Shown one piece after another: positions 24,732 through 33,001 of a stretch of DNA of 37,379 bases. The notes under the pieces were generated by a model. The model made no database searches. It was not told the DNA's origin and worked only from the letters and a program-made list of their open reading frames with translations. Each line of letters starts with the position of its first letter. Position 1 is the stretch's first letter. A program made the translations under genes and the position numbers. Source of the DNA: Candidatus Hydrogenedentota bacterium (GTDB lineage Bacteria; Hydrogenedentota; Hydrogenedentia; Hydrogenedentales; SLHB01); NCBI GenBank assembly GCA_016215105.1, contig JACRLJ010000102.1, forward strand, positions 1-37,379. Direction: 5' to 3'.

Positions 24732-25889
24732 ATGGACCGCATCTACCTCGATCATAGCGCCACCACCCCCATACGCGCCGAAGTGTACACCGCGATGGAG
24801 CCATACCTCCGCGATTGTTACGGAAACGCCGGCTCTGTCCACTGGTTCGGCCGGCTGTGCCGCAAGGCCGTGGACGAGGCCCGGGACCAAGTGGCCGCGC
24901 TAATTCACGCCGATCCCCGGGAAATCGTCTTCACGTCGGGCGGAACCGAATCGAACAATCTGGCCATACGTGGAATAGCGGATGCGGCGCCGCGTCCGGG
25001 ATTGCGGATCGTTACCAGCGCCATCGAGCACCACGCGGTGTTGCATGCGGCTTACTACGTTCGTGACCACTCGGGAGCGGACGTCCAGGTAGCGCGGGTG
25101 AATGCGACGGGGCTCGTTGACCCGGCGGAAATCGGCGAGCTGATCAACGGCAACACGGCGCTTGTGTCGCTGATGCACGCCAACAACGAGACCGGCGTGA
25201 TACAGCCCATCGAAGCGGTCGCCGAACTGTGCGCCGCGCGCGGCGTTTGCTTTCACTCGGACACCGTTCAGTCGGTCGCGAAGATTCCCATCGACGTGCG
25301 CGCCGTTCCAATCGGCCTGCTAGCCATTTCCGGACACAAACTCTACGCGCCAAAGGGCGTCGGCGCGTGTTATGTCCGTACTGGTGTCCAGCTCGTCCCG
25401 CAAGCCGTCGGCGGAGCGCAGGAGCGTGGACGCCGCGCAGGCACGGAGAACGTCGCGGGCATCGTGGCGTTGGGCATGGCCTGCGAACTCGCGCGCGCGG
25501 ACATGGAAGCCGAGGCTACCCGGCACCGCGCGCTAAGGGATGCGTTGGAGCGGCGGATTCTCGACGAGATTCCTGGCGCGTTTCGCAACGGTCACGCGGA
25601 ACGCCGCCTGCCGCATCTGCTGAACATAGGGTTTCGCGCGATCGAGGGCGAATCCATCGTTCTCGGCCTGGATACCGAAGGCATCGCGGTGTCGAGCGGT
25701 TCCGCCTGTACCTCGGGGTCGCTCGAGCCGTCGCACGTGCTGCTCGCGATGGGACTGTCGCAAGCCGACGCTCAAAGCGCGGTCCGATTTAGCCTCGGCC
25801 GCGCGACAACAAGCGCCCAGATCGAACGCGTCTGTGATGTCCTGTCGAAGCTGACCAAGCGCCTCCGCGAAACGCGCCTCGCCCCCTAG
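24732..25889 (+). CDS. Cysteine desulfurase (NifS/IscS-like)
   Basis: A 385-residue PLP enzyme that takes sulfur from cysteine for Fe-S clusters or tRNA thiolation. Visible are YLDHSATTP, GNAGSVHWFGR, FTSGGTESNNLAIRG, EHHAVLHA, MHANNETGVIQPI, SGHKLYAPKGVGACYVR with the PLP lysine, and GSACTSGSLEPSHVL with the catalytic Cys in a short NifS-type loop. ATG 24732 gives the usual MDRIYLDHSATTP start; the preceding TTG at 24714 is less likely. No scaffold gene (iscU/nifU) follows. It is downstream of dapB on the same strand with a 68-base gap, so co-transcription is possible. Confidence 0.94.
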   Translation: MDRIYLDHSATTPIRAEVYTAMEPYLRDCYGNAGSVHWFGRLCRKAVDEARDQVAALIHADPREIVFTSGGTESNNLAIRGIADAAPRPGLRIVTSAIEHHAVLHAAYYVRDHSGADVQVARVNATGLVDPAEIGELINGNTALVSLMHANNETGVIQPIEAVAELCAARGVCFHSDTVQSVAKIPIDVRAVPIGLLAISGHKLYAPKGVGACYVRTGVQLVPQAVGGAQERGRRAGTENVAGIVALGMACELARADMEAEATRHRALRDALERRILDEIPGAFRNGHAERRLPHLLNIGFRAIEGESIVLGLDTEGIAVSSGSACTSGSLEPSHVLLAMGLSQADAQSAVRFSLGRATTSAQIERVCDVLSKLTKRLRETRLAP

Positions 25890-25949
25890 CCGCCGCGGAA
25901 TGTGTGTGACCGAAACGCACTCCGGTATCACAGGTGCAGTTTATTGTAC

Positions 25950-27146
25950 TCATTTATCGCTAGCGGTCGGCTTGGCGTTGCCCTCATCTGCGACGTCGGT
26001 GTTCTCGATGACTGGCATGGGGGCTTGTCCGTGCCACAGCAGGGCAAGGCGCTTAGTGACCGGGTCGAACGCGCATATCTGTTCATCACCCAGTTGAAAC
26101 AGGGCTATGTCTGACGGCAGATGCACCGCGTTTCGGACTCTCCACGATACAAACGGAGTTTCGTAAGCGAAGTGAAATCGTTCTCCGGTCTTCTTGTTTA
26201 TGGTCAGCAGTCCTTCGCCCGCCCAGAAATTAACCTGGAATTTCCAGGGGCTTTCTTGATGGGCGCCGAGCTCTGGCGCTTCACCGAAGTTGAACCACCT
26301 CTCCTCGGACTGGCGGGGATCGGCGCTGTAGATCTGGAAGCGCGGCGCTGCTTCGATAGAAAGGTTTGTCTTTATGACTTCGAACCGTGGATTCTTGTAG
26401 TCGCCGGTTTCAAGTCGGGCGGCTAAATCCCAGCGGTTCGAATCCGACGGGTTCCGCCGTAGGAACAGGACGTCGCCACGACTTGTTGATCCCAAATCGT
26501 AAACCTTCTGCGCGGTTCCTCCCGTCAAAGGGCGTGAGTAGGCATTGCCATCGTCCGGATCTATGTAGTAGACAGTAACCGAATTTGGCAGCGGCAGTTC
26601 CGCCGCCGCGACAATGGTGGTGTTCGTGAAGAGCGAAGCGCCGCTGGGCAGCCAGTACCAACCGAACAAGAGAACATACGACGCACTCTGAACCGCGAAA
26701 GACGCTAGCACGCTCCGTCCTAGCCAGTTCTTTCTGCCGCGGAAACACCACGCGATGAACGGCCATTCCGATGCGAGTGTCATGCAATAGGCAAGAAATA
26801 CCATGCTCCAGAGCCACCGCAACCCGTTGTTCAGGTCCATCGGTAGCATGGGCACGATCCACTCACTTATGACGAACATGCCCAACCAAGCGGAAAAATA
26901 GTTGGCGGGAATCATTACCAGAATGCTTTTGGCCTTTGGGAGCTCAAACAGCCGGGCAAGTAGCAGTCCCTCGCCAATGCCGATTAGTGTGTTCCCGAAC
27001 AGTAAGTGTAAGATGCCCGCCCACATCAGCGGCGTTCCAGAGTTCGCCCAAGCGAGCGGAGACAAAGCAAGGACCGCTAAGACAAAAACTGATGAACGGG
27101 ATTTTGCGCCATACCTTCCGCCGTGGATAATCTGGAAGTGATCCAT
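25950..27146 (-). CDS. Membrane protein with soluble C-terminal domain, unknown function
   Basis: 398 residues. The first ~180 hold five or six hydrophobic spans (SSVFVLAVLALSPLAWA, GILHLLFGNTLIGIGEGLLLARLF, ILVMIPANYFSAWLGMFVIS, LRWLWSMVFLAYCMTLA, SASYVLLFGWYWLPSG). The remaining ~215 residues form a beta-rich soluble part with VTVYYIDPDDGNAY, GDVLFLRRNP, RFQIYSADPRQSEERWFNFGEAP and ALFQLGDEQICAFDPVTKRLALLWHG, the last resembling a propeller blade. I do not recognise the family. GGGGAGA lies about ten bases before the ATG. It is convergent with the cysteine desulfurase. Confidence 0.75.
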   Translation of the reverse strand: MDHFQIIHGGRYGAKSRSSVFVLAVLALSPLAWANSGTPLMWAGILHLLFGNTLIGIGEGLLLARLFELPKAKSILVMIPANYFSAWLGMFVISEWIVPMLPMDLNNGLRWLWSMVFLAYCMTLASEWPFIAWCFRGRKNWLGRSVLASFAVQSASYVLLFGWYWLPSGASLFTNTTIVAAAELPLPNSVTVYYIDPDDGNAYSRPLTGGTAQKVYDLGSTSRGDVLFLRRNPSDSNRWDLAARLETGDYKNPRFEVIKTNLSIEAAPRFQIYSADPRQSEERWFNFGEAPELGAHQESPWKFQVNFWAGEGLLTINKKTGERFHFAYETPFVSWRVRNAVHLPSDIALFQLGDEQICAFDPVTKRLALLWHGQAPMPVIENTDVADEGNAKPTASDK

Positions 27147-27193
27147 GACGCGCTTATCTCCCCTTCAATCCGGCAATCGTTACCGCACGATCC

Positions 27194-27898
27194 CTACCGC
27201 AGTTCCTTGACCTTGAGATTGCGGAATTCGATGCGGTAGCCCTCGCCCTCGAGGCCCACCAAGCCCTTGGGATTGCCGCAGTCTTTGACCTCGCACGTGA
27301 CGGCGCCGTTGACCCACAAAGTCAAGGTGGCGCCGCGCGCCGTGATCTCGAGCGTGTTCCATTCGCCCGCGGGCTTCACGCGGCCGTCCGTCACTTCCTT
27401 CGTGGTGGTGAAGAACTTCTTCTTTCCATCTGGACCAGGCGTTTCCCCGAAGAGATAGCCGCCATTGCCGTCGCCGATCTGGGCCTGATGCCAAAGGGAG
27501 CCGTCCTTGTTGTTTCGCGCGTAGACACCGCTGTTGTACCCGGACTTTCCCTCCACCTTGGTGTAGCGGAATTCGCAGTGAAATATGGCGTCGCCGAACT
27601 CGCGGTCGCACAACAGCATGTCGTGCCCGCCGTCGCCTTCGCAAACCAGCAGCTTGCCGGACTCTTCGACGCGCCACTGCTGCTTACCGAGCGGAGCGCC
27701 GGGTGGGACTGGCACGCGCGACCAGCCTTTCAGACTGGCGGGCGGCATGATGTCTACCCACCCTTTCGAATCCGCCTCAAGGGCGCTCGGCGCCGGGTCC
27801 GCCGCATCCGCGCTTCCCATCATCAAAACGGTTAGCAGTAGCCCCGCAAGGCCCCACCGGCCAAACCCACGACTTGCTGTACGGCGCAAAGTTTCCAT
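27194..27898 (-). CDS. Secreted DUF1080 (3-keto-disaccharide hydrolase-like) protein
   Basis: 234 residues. A signal peptide covers residues ~1-32 with a twin-arginine-like start and a GSADA cleavage zone. The DUF1080/LamG-like jelly roll follows: GWVDIMPPASLKGWSR, QWRVEESGKLLVCEGDGG, FHCEFRYTKVEGKSGYNSGVYAR, QIGDGNGGYLFGE, EWNTLEITARGATLTLWVNG and GEGYRIEFRNLKVKEL. This family is abundant in planctomycete-type genomes, and characterised members act on 3-keto sugars. ATG 27898 was chosen because it opens the signal peptide; a start 20 codons earlier is possible but would mask it. The ribosome-binding site is weak. The gene is single and close to the decayed doc toxin gene. Confidence 0.85.
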   Translation of the reverse strand: METLRRTASRGFGRWGLAGLLLTVLMMGSADAADPAPSALEADSKGWVDIMPPASLKGWSRVPVPPGAPLGKQQWRVEESGKLLVCEGDGGHDMLLCDREFGDAIFHCEFRYTKVEGKSGYNSGVYARNNKDGSLWHQAQIGDGNGGYLFGETPGPDGKKKFFTTTKEVTDGRVKPAGEWNTLEITARGATLTLWVNGAVTCEVKDCGNPKGLVGLEGEGYRIEFRNLKVKELR

Positions 27899-27967
27899 GC
27901 AGCACGTTAGCCCGGTAAGCGCTGCAAAGTCAATCCGCTTCTGTTTCGTCGCCATCAACAGCGCACG

Positions 27968-28352
27968 TTACTTCGTCTGGATGTGGCGCGCCAGCCATTC
28001 GGCAAAGTCGTCGCGTCTCATACCGCCCGAGGCCACGCGGAGAATCACTTCTTCCTGCTCACCAACCTCTGCTGCGATCTCGAAACCGTTGAGGTCAAGA
28101 AACACTTCCGTGGCCGCGTGCCCAGTTCTTTTGTTGCCATCCACAAAGGGATGATTGCAGATAAGGGAATGGCCGAGGGCAGCGGCTTTCGCGGCGAGGG
28201 AGGGATATAAGTCATTTCCATCGAACGTTGCGAATGGCTGCGCCAATGCGGATTTCAACGCCGTCAAGTCCAGCAGTAGCGATTGGTCCACCGGACACGG
28301 TCATGACGCCTCGGTGCAGTTCCAGAACTTCGGCGAGAGAAAGGTAGCGCAC
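27968..28352 (-). pseudogene. doc: Death-on-curing (Doc/Fic) toxin with frameshift
   Basis: The N-terminal part ([22 protein letters not shown]) lies in one frame from GTG 28352. The rest ([22 protein letters not shown], then [20 protein letters not shown] with the Fic motif, and [21 protein letters not shown]) lies in another. The switch is near 28285-28293, in the sequence tccggtggacca. Removing one base would restore a full ~128-residue Doc, which phosphorylates or otherwise modifies EF-Tu in known systems. As read, the gene is inactive unless a recoding or sequencing error is involved. The start codon overlaps a CTAG at the end of the repeat element. The antitoxin lies on the other side of the element. 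Confidence 0.85.
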
Positions 28353-28478
28353 TAGAGGCGCGGCCAGAAAGCCTCCGCTTACCAAGACCCGGCAAGAGCG
28401 AGCGCCGGTGCTAAACAACTTACAGATGCTTTCTGGCCGCGCCGCGCCAGATAGCCGGCTTTCTGGCCGGACTCCTAG
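28352..28478. repeat. CTAG-bounded repeat, composite long form (copy 5)
   Basis: 127 bp counting both CTAG ends. It holds the same 83-bp block as the copy at 19413, followed by a second hairpin unit (gcgccagatagcc/ggctttctggcc) and a terminus ggactcctag. It lies exactly between the antitoxin stop and the doc start. One CTAG gives the antitoxin TAG, the other overlaps the doc GTG. Confidence 0.88.
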
Positions 28479-28672
28479 GCAAGCCGCCGGTATAACTCAG
28501 CGTTCTTCCTGAGGACCCTCTCCATCGCGTCGGTGAAGGCCTCGTCATGATGTGCGAGCAAGTCGTCTATCCCGGCTTGGGCCAGGTCCGCTGGCGCGAT
28601 GTTGAGTTGTTCAGCCATTCGCTTGAGTTGATCCAGGCGGCCCCCGCTGAGATTGATCGTCAAGGTTTCCAT
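28475..28672 (-). CDS. Antitoxin of the Doc-type toxin
   Basis: 65 residues: METLTINLSGGRLDQLKRMA, then IAPADLAQAGIDDLLAHHDEAF and the ending ERVLRKNAELYRRLA. This is the short helical antitoxin type that regularly precedes doc genes whose proteins begin with RYLSLAEVLEL. The C-terminal KKNAELYRRLA-like tail is the conserved part and probably contacts the toxin. GGAG lies just before the ATG. The last codon is followed by TAG inside the CTAG of the repeat. Before the insertion, the stop and the doc start would have overlapped as TAGTG. The antitoxin is intact while its toxin is broken. Some 180 bases upstream (28673-28858) show nothing identifiable. Confidence 0.8.
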   Translation of the reverse strand: METLTINLSGGRLDQLKRMAEQLNIAPADLAQAGIDDLLAHHDEAFTDAMERVLRKNAELYRRLA

Positions 28673-28858
28673 GAGAGTCTCCTTGGAGAAAGTTTACCAT
28701 TGAAAGCCGCTGGCGCCCAAACATGTAGCAAACTCTACTCCCTGCTTTGGCGAATCGCTCTCTGGAAAACTTCTGCAAACGCGCTATGGGTAGCGTCTCC
28801 AGCGTTGCGCCTACTCGCGCGCCGACGCTCGGCCCGCGCTGGAAGCCCTCGCGCCCTC

Positions 28859-30463
28859 CTACTCCGTCCAGAACGCATAAAGCGATGCGCGCGACAGGTA
28901 GATCTTTAGCGACACCAACCGACCCGCGAGGGCGCTTACGCTGGCGTCGGCTTTCCACCGCACGGGCAGGCGCACCGCGTCCCCTTGAGCAGGCAGCGCA
29001 TCCTCCCGCGTGAAGCCTGGCACGGGGCTGCCCTTTTCGTCGAGGACCTCGACGGACGCCGAGCCTTGGGAAGCAGTCAGATTGAGGAACAGGAGATTGC
29101 CGTTCATCTTTAGCGGATTCGTGACGACGTATCCATCCGCCTCGGCGTCCAGCGAGATGAATCCGTCACGGCGCAGGACGGCCAGGCATGCCGCGCCCCA
29201 GCCGTCAGCAATTTCGGCGCGCTCTTCGTCGCCGAGCGTCGCCGGATCTCGCGGCGTGCCGTCCGCATTCACCTCGTTCGGCAAGGATCGCCACTTCAGA
29301 CCCGAGTAGTAGAACCAGAGTTCGTCTCCGTGCTCGATGGGGCGATTGGTGACGCACAGCTGCATGCGGTCGTACACGCCACGGCGCCCTTCTTCCTTGG
29401 GCGACGGGCCGATGAACGGCTGACGATTGCCCAAACGGGTCCAGGTGACCAAGTCGCGCGTCATCGCCAATTGGATGAGATGAAACCCGTCCGTGTTCGC
29501 GCGCGACGGCAACTCGGTTCCCGTGGGGTAATACATTTGCGGAAGTCCGATGTATACGCCCTCATACGGGAACACCGCGATGTTGTAGCATTCGGCGCGC
29601 CACGTAGGCTGGTAGCCTTCCGGGCGTTTCCAACCCGTGTCGGGATCGGGTTCGACAAAGACCGGCTTGGCCAGCGCAGGATCCGCCAGGCGTTTGCGAA
29701 TGAACTCGCGGGCCAGCGGCTGGTCCTCCGCGTCGGCGCCGTACAGGAAGCGGTTTGGCGTCCAATGCGCGAAGTCTTCGCTGGTGGCGATGTTGAAGGC
29801 TCGGCCGTACTCATTGCTCGTCTTGAGCGTCGCCATGAACCGGCGTTTGTCTTGGTCGTACACCAACTGCGCCTCGTCACTCGATGGGATCGCCGGCGCA
29901 TCCAGTTTAGTCCAGTGAATGCAGTCCGCGCTCACCACCGGCGCCCGGCCAATGGCGCCCGCTAGCCCCTTATAGCGGCGCGCAGGATCCGGATCGCCGG
30001 CATCGTATACGACGTTCTCGAGACCGTTGTTCGGCGGGGGAAAGTCGATCACGATCCGGTTATTGTCCTTCGAGCCGTGCACGCTCATCTGGCCGAGCGA
30101 AGGTTTCTCCCAATGGAGGCCGTCTTTGGATACGGCCAGCGCCGGGCCAGTCTGGTTCTTCTCGTCCAGCCCGTAGGCGAGATAGAGCAGCTTGTAGATG
30201 TTCTCGCCTGGTATCCACATCGGCGCGGAACGGATCTGTATGAGGTTGCCATCGGAGGGTATGTCCGGCTTCAGCACGGCCCCGCGCTTCTCCGGAGTAT
30301 GCATCACCCGATTCAGGCCCGCGACCTCACGCACGGCGTAATCATCGAGGAAAAGCTGCTTGTGGCCCGGAACCAATTCGATGGGCTCAGCCGCCATCGC
30401 CGTCCCGGTGCAGAGCAGCGCCCCGCCAATCAATGCCACGAAAAACGTTGTCTGGTTCGGCAT
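28859..30463 (-). CDS. Secreted five-bladed-propeller glycosidase-like protein
   Basis: 534 residues. The signal peptide (residues 1-24, cut after GTAMA) is followed by LVPGHKQLFLDDYAVREVAGLNRVMHTPEK, a start common to large planctomycete proteins related to glycoside hydrolase family 32/43-type propellers. Blade-like segments follow: PALAVSKDGLHWEKP, APVVSADCIHWTKLD, NIATSEDFAHWTPN, LAMTRDLVTWTRLG and ELWFYYSGLKW. A C-terminal beta domain (VTNPLKMNGNLLFLNLTASQGSASVEVLDEKG) resembles a carbohydrate-binding sandwich. Catalytic acids cannot be fixed by eye. AGGAGG just before ATG 30463 settles the start. It is transcribed away from the HigBA-like pair. Confidence 0.83.
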   Translation of the reverse strand: MPNQTTFFVALIGGALLCTGTAMAAEPIELVPGHKQLFLDDYAVREVAGLNRVMHTPEKRGAVLKPDIPSDGNLIQIRSAPMWIPGENIYKLLYLAYGLDEKNQTGPALAVSKDGLHWEKPSLGQMSVHGSKDNNRIVIDFPPPNNGLENVVYDAGDPDPARRYKGLAGAIGRAPVVSADCIHWTKLDAPAIPSSDEAQLVYDQDKRRFMATLKTSNEYGRAFNIATSEDFAHWTPNRFLYGADAEDQPLAREFIRKRLADPALAKPVFVEPDPDTGWKRPEGYQPTWRAECYNIAVFPYEGVYIGLPQMYYPTGTELPSRANTDGFHLIQLAMTRDLVTWTRLGNRQPFIGPSPKEEGRRGVYDRMQLCVTNRPIEHGDELWFYYSGLKWRSLPNEVNADGTPRDPATLGDEERAEIADGWGAACLAVLRRDGFISLDAEADGYVVTNPLKMNGNLLFLNLTASQGSASVEVLDEKGSPVPGFTREDALPAQGDAVRLPVRWKADASVSALAGRLVSLKIYLSRASLYAFWTE

Positions 30464-30634
30464 GATGCCTCCTGTATGGGTCATCTGACCCGTCAATTGC
30501 GGTCGCGTATGTAGCTCGTGTCTTCCGGCATGCGCACGATTGTCGTCCCGAATGGATCGCAATGAGTAAGGAAAACTGCCGAAGAGACAACCGTATCGCC
30601 GATGCGCCATTGCAGCTGTACGCAAATTGAATCG

Positions 30635-30661
30635 TTGAAATTATGTCGAATATGATATAAT
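30635..30661 (+). promoter_or_regulatory. Promoter and operator-like palindrome of the HigBA-like pair
   Basis: TATAAT (30656-30661) matches the -10 consensus, with TTGAAA 15 bp upstream (short spacing). An inverted repeat, ATTATGTC-gaatat-GATATAAT (30640-30661, one mismatch), covers the -10. This suits autorepression by the HTH antitoxin. Confidence 0.55.
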
Positions 30662-30672
30662 CTAACTACAGC

Positions 30673-31005
30673 ATGAGTATCAAGTCAAAGCCGCTGGTAT
30701 GGCTGCGCGGCGAGGTAAAATCGCCGCCGTTTTCCTTGGCGGCGCGCCTTGAAGCGGGATTCCTTTTGCGTCGACTGCAAGAGGGCGAAACGTTGGGCAT
30801 GCCTCAGTCTCGTCCAATGCCATCGATTGGGGCGCGGTCCCACGAATTGCGGATAAAGGATGAGGAAGCAGAATGGCGCATCGTCTACCGGAACGATATC
30901 GACGCTATCGTTATCTTGGCTGTCTTCCCGAAGAAGACACGGGAGACGCCAAGGCAGATTATTGAAACGTGCAGACAACGGCTGCGAGACTATGATTCTG
31001 AGTAA
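30673..31005 (+). CDS. RelE/HigB-type toxin (phage Gp49-like family)
   Basis: 110 residues. PLVWLRGEVKSPPFS and ARLEAGFLLRRLQEGE form the N-terminal helices. Then come SIGARSHELRIKDEEAEWRIVYR and AIVILAVFPKKTRETPRQIIETCRQRL, the beta-sheet core and C-terminal helix of Gp49/HigB-like RelE-superfamily proteins, which cleave mRNA on the ribosome. The conserved arginine in RIVYR and lysines in FPKKT are present. The gene precedes an XRE-type antitoxin by 24 bases, the toxin-first order typical of hig loci. A leader-short promoter with a palindrome lies upstream. Whether it is active is unknown, but the gene looks complete. Confidence 0.88.
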   Translation: MSIKSKPLVWLRGEVKSPPFSLAARLEAGFLLRRLQEGETLGMPQSRPMPSIGARSHELRIKDEEAEWRIVYRNDIDAIVILAVFPKKTRETPRQIIETCRQRLRDYDSE

Positions 31006-31029
31006 TAGCGCCCCGAATGGGAGAGAGTG

Positions 31030-31344
31030 ATGGAAACGGCAAAACGCAAACGCCTTGAAGCGAAGGGGTGGAAAGTCGGCGATGCCGCTGAGTGGCTGAA
31101 ACTTGCGCCCGAAGAGGCGGCGTACATTGAACTGAAGCTGTCGCTGTGCCGCGCACTTCGGGAGCGGCGGATTCGCAAGAAGTTAACTCAGCAGGACATC
31201 GCGCGGATTCTGGGGTCCAGCCAGTCACGCGTCGCGAAAATGGAGGCGGGCGATCCGAGCGTGACGCTGGACCTGTTGGTCCGCTCGCTGTTGGCCTTGG
31301 GCAGCCCGAAGAAGAAGCTGGAGCACGCGCTATTGCAGGTGTAA
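31030..31344 (+). CDS. HigA-like XRE-family antitoxin
   Basis: 104 residues. A helical N-terminal part (ETAKRKRLEAKGWKVGDAAEWL, then LAPEEAAYIELKLSLCRALRERR) is followed by the HTH: KLTQQDIARILGSSQSRVAKMEAGDPSVTLDLLVRSLLALG. This arrangement is the usual antitoxin partner of Gp49-like toxins. It binds DNA as well as toxin, and the palindrome over the upstream -10 is its probable operator. GGGAGAGA sits directly before the ATG; a GTG one codon earlier is equally possible. The 31345-31510 stretch after it holds no recognisable gene. Confidence 0.9.
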   Translation: METAKRKRLEAKGWKVGDAAEWLKLAPEEAAYIELKLSLCRALRERRIRKKLTQQDIARILGSSQSRVAKMEAGDPSVTLDLLVRSLLALGSPKKKLEHALLQV

Positions 31345-31510
31345 CGTGGCGAGCGGGAATTATGTCCGTGATCAGCCCGCTGAACTGGGCGCCGTGACGG
31401 CAGGTCTGCTGGCGTATCAGACGCGCAGATTCGGTGCTCGTGCGCCGGGGGAGTCTTCGAGGAATACGCCCAACTACCGGCGTAGGCCAGCATTTGATTG
31501 CCGTCCGCAT

Positions 31511-32191
31511 TTATTCCTCAACGCTTTGGCCGGTTGGCCCGCTCTTACCGGGCCACGCATAGGTTCGGATGATCTCCTCCTCGCGTCCCTCGCTTCCGCC
31601 GCTGATCGTCTTTTTGTAGCTAAGGTCGTAGCCGTCGTCCGTGCGCGCGTATTGGTAGGGCATTCCGTCGAATGGATTCACGGGCAAATGTCCACCAAAC
31701 GCGGGCGCGAGCGCATCTAGCCCCGCCGGATAGTCTCCGTCCTGACTACGCGACTTCTCTAACAAGATAGCGAAACGCGTCAAGTCAATGGTTGCCTCGG
31801 TATATGCCCGGCTGCCGAAACGCTCGTGGACGACCGTCGAGATGGCGTACCAGCCGGGTTCACGCTTCCAAATGGGCAATTCCCACGGTGTGGGAATATT
31901 GAACTGCGCCCGAATTTCCTCAAGCCTCGGTTTGGCTTCGTAGTAGGGTAGTGACGCCAGTTGAAGCAGCTTTGTCATGACTTCGCCGAAGACCCGCTCA
32001 TTCTCGTTCATCAGTGGCGTCGCCGCGTACCTATAGATCCACGCCTCGGCGTGTGCCCACGGCGCTGTGACAATACTACGCTGTCCACTGTGCCGGTTGC
32101 TGTACGGGAGATCTCGGTACCATTCGAGCCGCAGCGCGGCCTCGCGCGCCCACGCATCCGCGAACAACGCGTGATCGCGGCAGGCGTTCAA
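31511..32191 (-). CDS. C-terminal half of a protein split by an in-frame TGA
   Basis: Up to 226 residues from the first ATG after the stop, in exactly the same frame as the upstream 232-residue piece. It has helical segments (AWAREAALRLEWYRDLP, NENERVFGEVMTKLLQLASLPYYEA) and ends in a domain like the C-terminal part of pseudopilin-type or planctomycete proteins: EKSRSQDGDYPAGLDALAPAFGGHLPVNPFDGMPYQYART. The sequence between the TGA and this ATG (NVSPETWDRFLLALNACRDH) also reads as good protein, so the original was continuous at about 473 residues. No ribosome-binding site precedes the ATG. Separate translation is therefore doubtful. Confidence 0.6.
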   Translation of the reverse strand: MNACRDHALFADAWAREAALRLEWYRDLPYSNRHSGQRSIVTAPWAHAEAWIYRYAATPLMNENERVFGEVMTKLLQLASLPYYEAKPRLEEIRAQFNIPTPWELPIWKREPGWYAISTVVHERFGSRAYTEATIDLTRFAILLEKSRSQDGDYPAGLDALAPAFGGHLPVNPFDGMPYQYARTDDGYDLSYKKTISGGSEGREEEIIRTYAWPGKSGPTGQSVEE

Positions 32192-32230
32192 TGCTAGCAG
32201 GAAGCGATCCCAGGTTTCCGGCGAGACATT

Positions 32231-32929
32231 TCAGCTGGACAAGGCGTCACGAATCACGTACAGGTTGCTGGACCCTGTCGTAAAAGGAAATTCCTCATAG
32301 GGATCCATGACGCTGACTCTCGCTTCGGAAGTGAGCCTTTGGATGGCGTCGTCGTACCGGGTGTTCGCCGCATCGAACAACACCTGCGAGGATAGCAGTG
32401 TATCGAGCACCCAGAAGCGGCACAATTTCTTGTGGGTGTGGCAGGGACAAGCGGGTATGTCCGGCTGCGTCAATGCGGCAATCTCATCCAGCATATCGCT
32501 GTTTTCGTCGAGAAGCGTCGCCAGAACTGTCAGGTCGTGTGGGGTGAGTTTGTCGTAGGCCTTCTTTCCCCAGCGCACGAAGAGCGGTATCCGCATGGCC
32601 TGGTACGCCGCACTCCTGTCGTCCGCGAGCGGATCTTCGCCAAACCGTTGTTCCGACAGCATGAAGAGCCGCTGCCAGCGGGACTCGGCATCCCCATCGC
32701 CGGCTGTTTTCTCAGGTTCGGCGCGCGGTTGCGTTTGGATTGGAGGAGCGAGGCCGGGCTGCGACGACGCAATGTTCCGTTGCGCGAGTTGCCGCTCGAG
32801 TTGCGTGACCGCGGCGTCCTTTCCAGATTGAGTCAGCGAAGTGAGGAGCGCGCTGATGGCTACGAGCAAAACAATCGCCGCGCCAGAGCAGAATGTGAAC
32901 CATTTCGCGAATCTTGTCATACTGTCCAT
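32231..32929 (-). CDS. N-terminal half of the split protein, membrane-anchored
   Basis: 232 residues. One N-terminal span (FCSGAAIVLLVAISALLTSL) is followed by a Gln/Pro-rich linker (ERQLAQRNIASSQPGLAPP), then a helical domain with LTVLATLLDENSDMLDEIAALTQ, a cysteine cluster ACPCHTHKKLCRFWVLDTLL, and STDD-like TTGSSNLYVIRDALSS before TGA. GGGGGA lies just upstream; ATG 32929 or the one three codons later can serve. The frame stays open after the stop, so the piece is either truncated by a nonsense mutation or ends the protein prematurely. Function unknown; similar modular proteins with a C-terminal YPAGLDALAP domain occur in planctomycete-type genomes. Confidence 0.65.
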   Translation of the reverse strand: MDSMTRFAKWFTFCSGAAIVLLVAISALLTSLTQSGKDAAVTQLERQLAQRNIASSQPGLAPPIQTQPRAEPEKTAGDGDAESRWQRLFMLSEQRFGEDPLADDRSAAYQAMRIPLFVRWGKKAYDKLTPHDLTVLATLLDENSDMLDEIAALTQPDIPACPCHTHKKLCRFWVLDTLLSSQVLFDAANTRYDDAIQRLTSEARVSVMDPYEEFPFTTGSSNLYVIRDALSS

Positions 32930-33001
32930 TCCCCCACGCCAGGCGCCGCTTATTGAGCACGCAGGTCATAGTAATTGCTTGCTGTCATCGTCTATCCCCC
33001 C

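Noticed and set aside
26435-26445. ggttcgaatcc, identical to a tRNA T-loop
   Set aside because: It lies inside the membrane-protein gene and encodes SNRWD there; no cloverleaf arms or acceptor stem can be formed around it.
32231-32233. In-frame TGA as a possible selenocysteine codon
   Set aside because: The residues around it are not a known selenoprotein motif and no obvious hairpin of SECIS type follows; a nonsense mutation is simpler.
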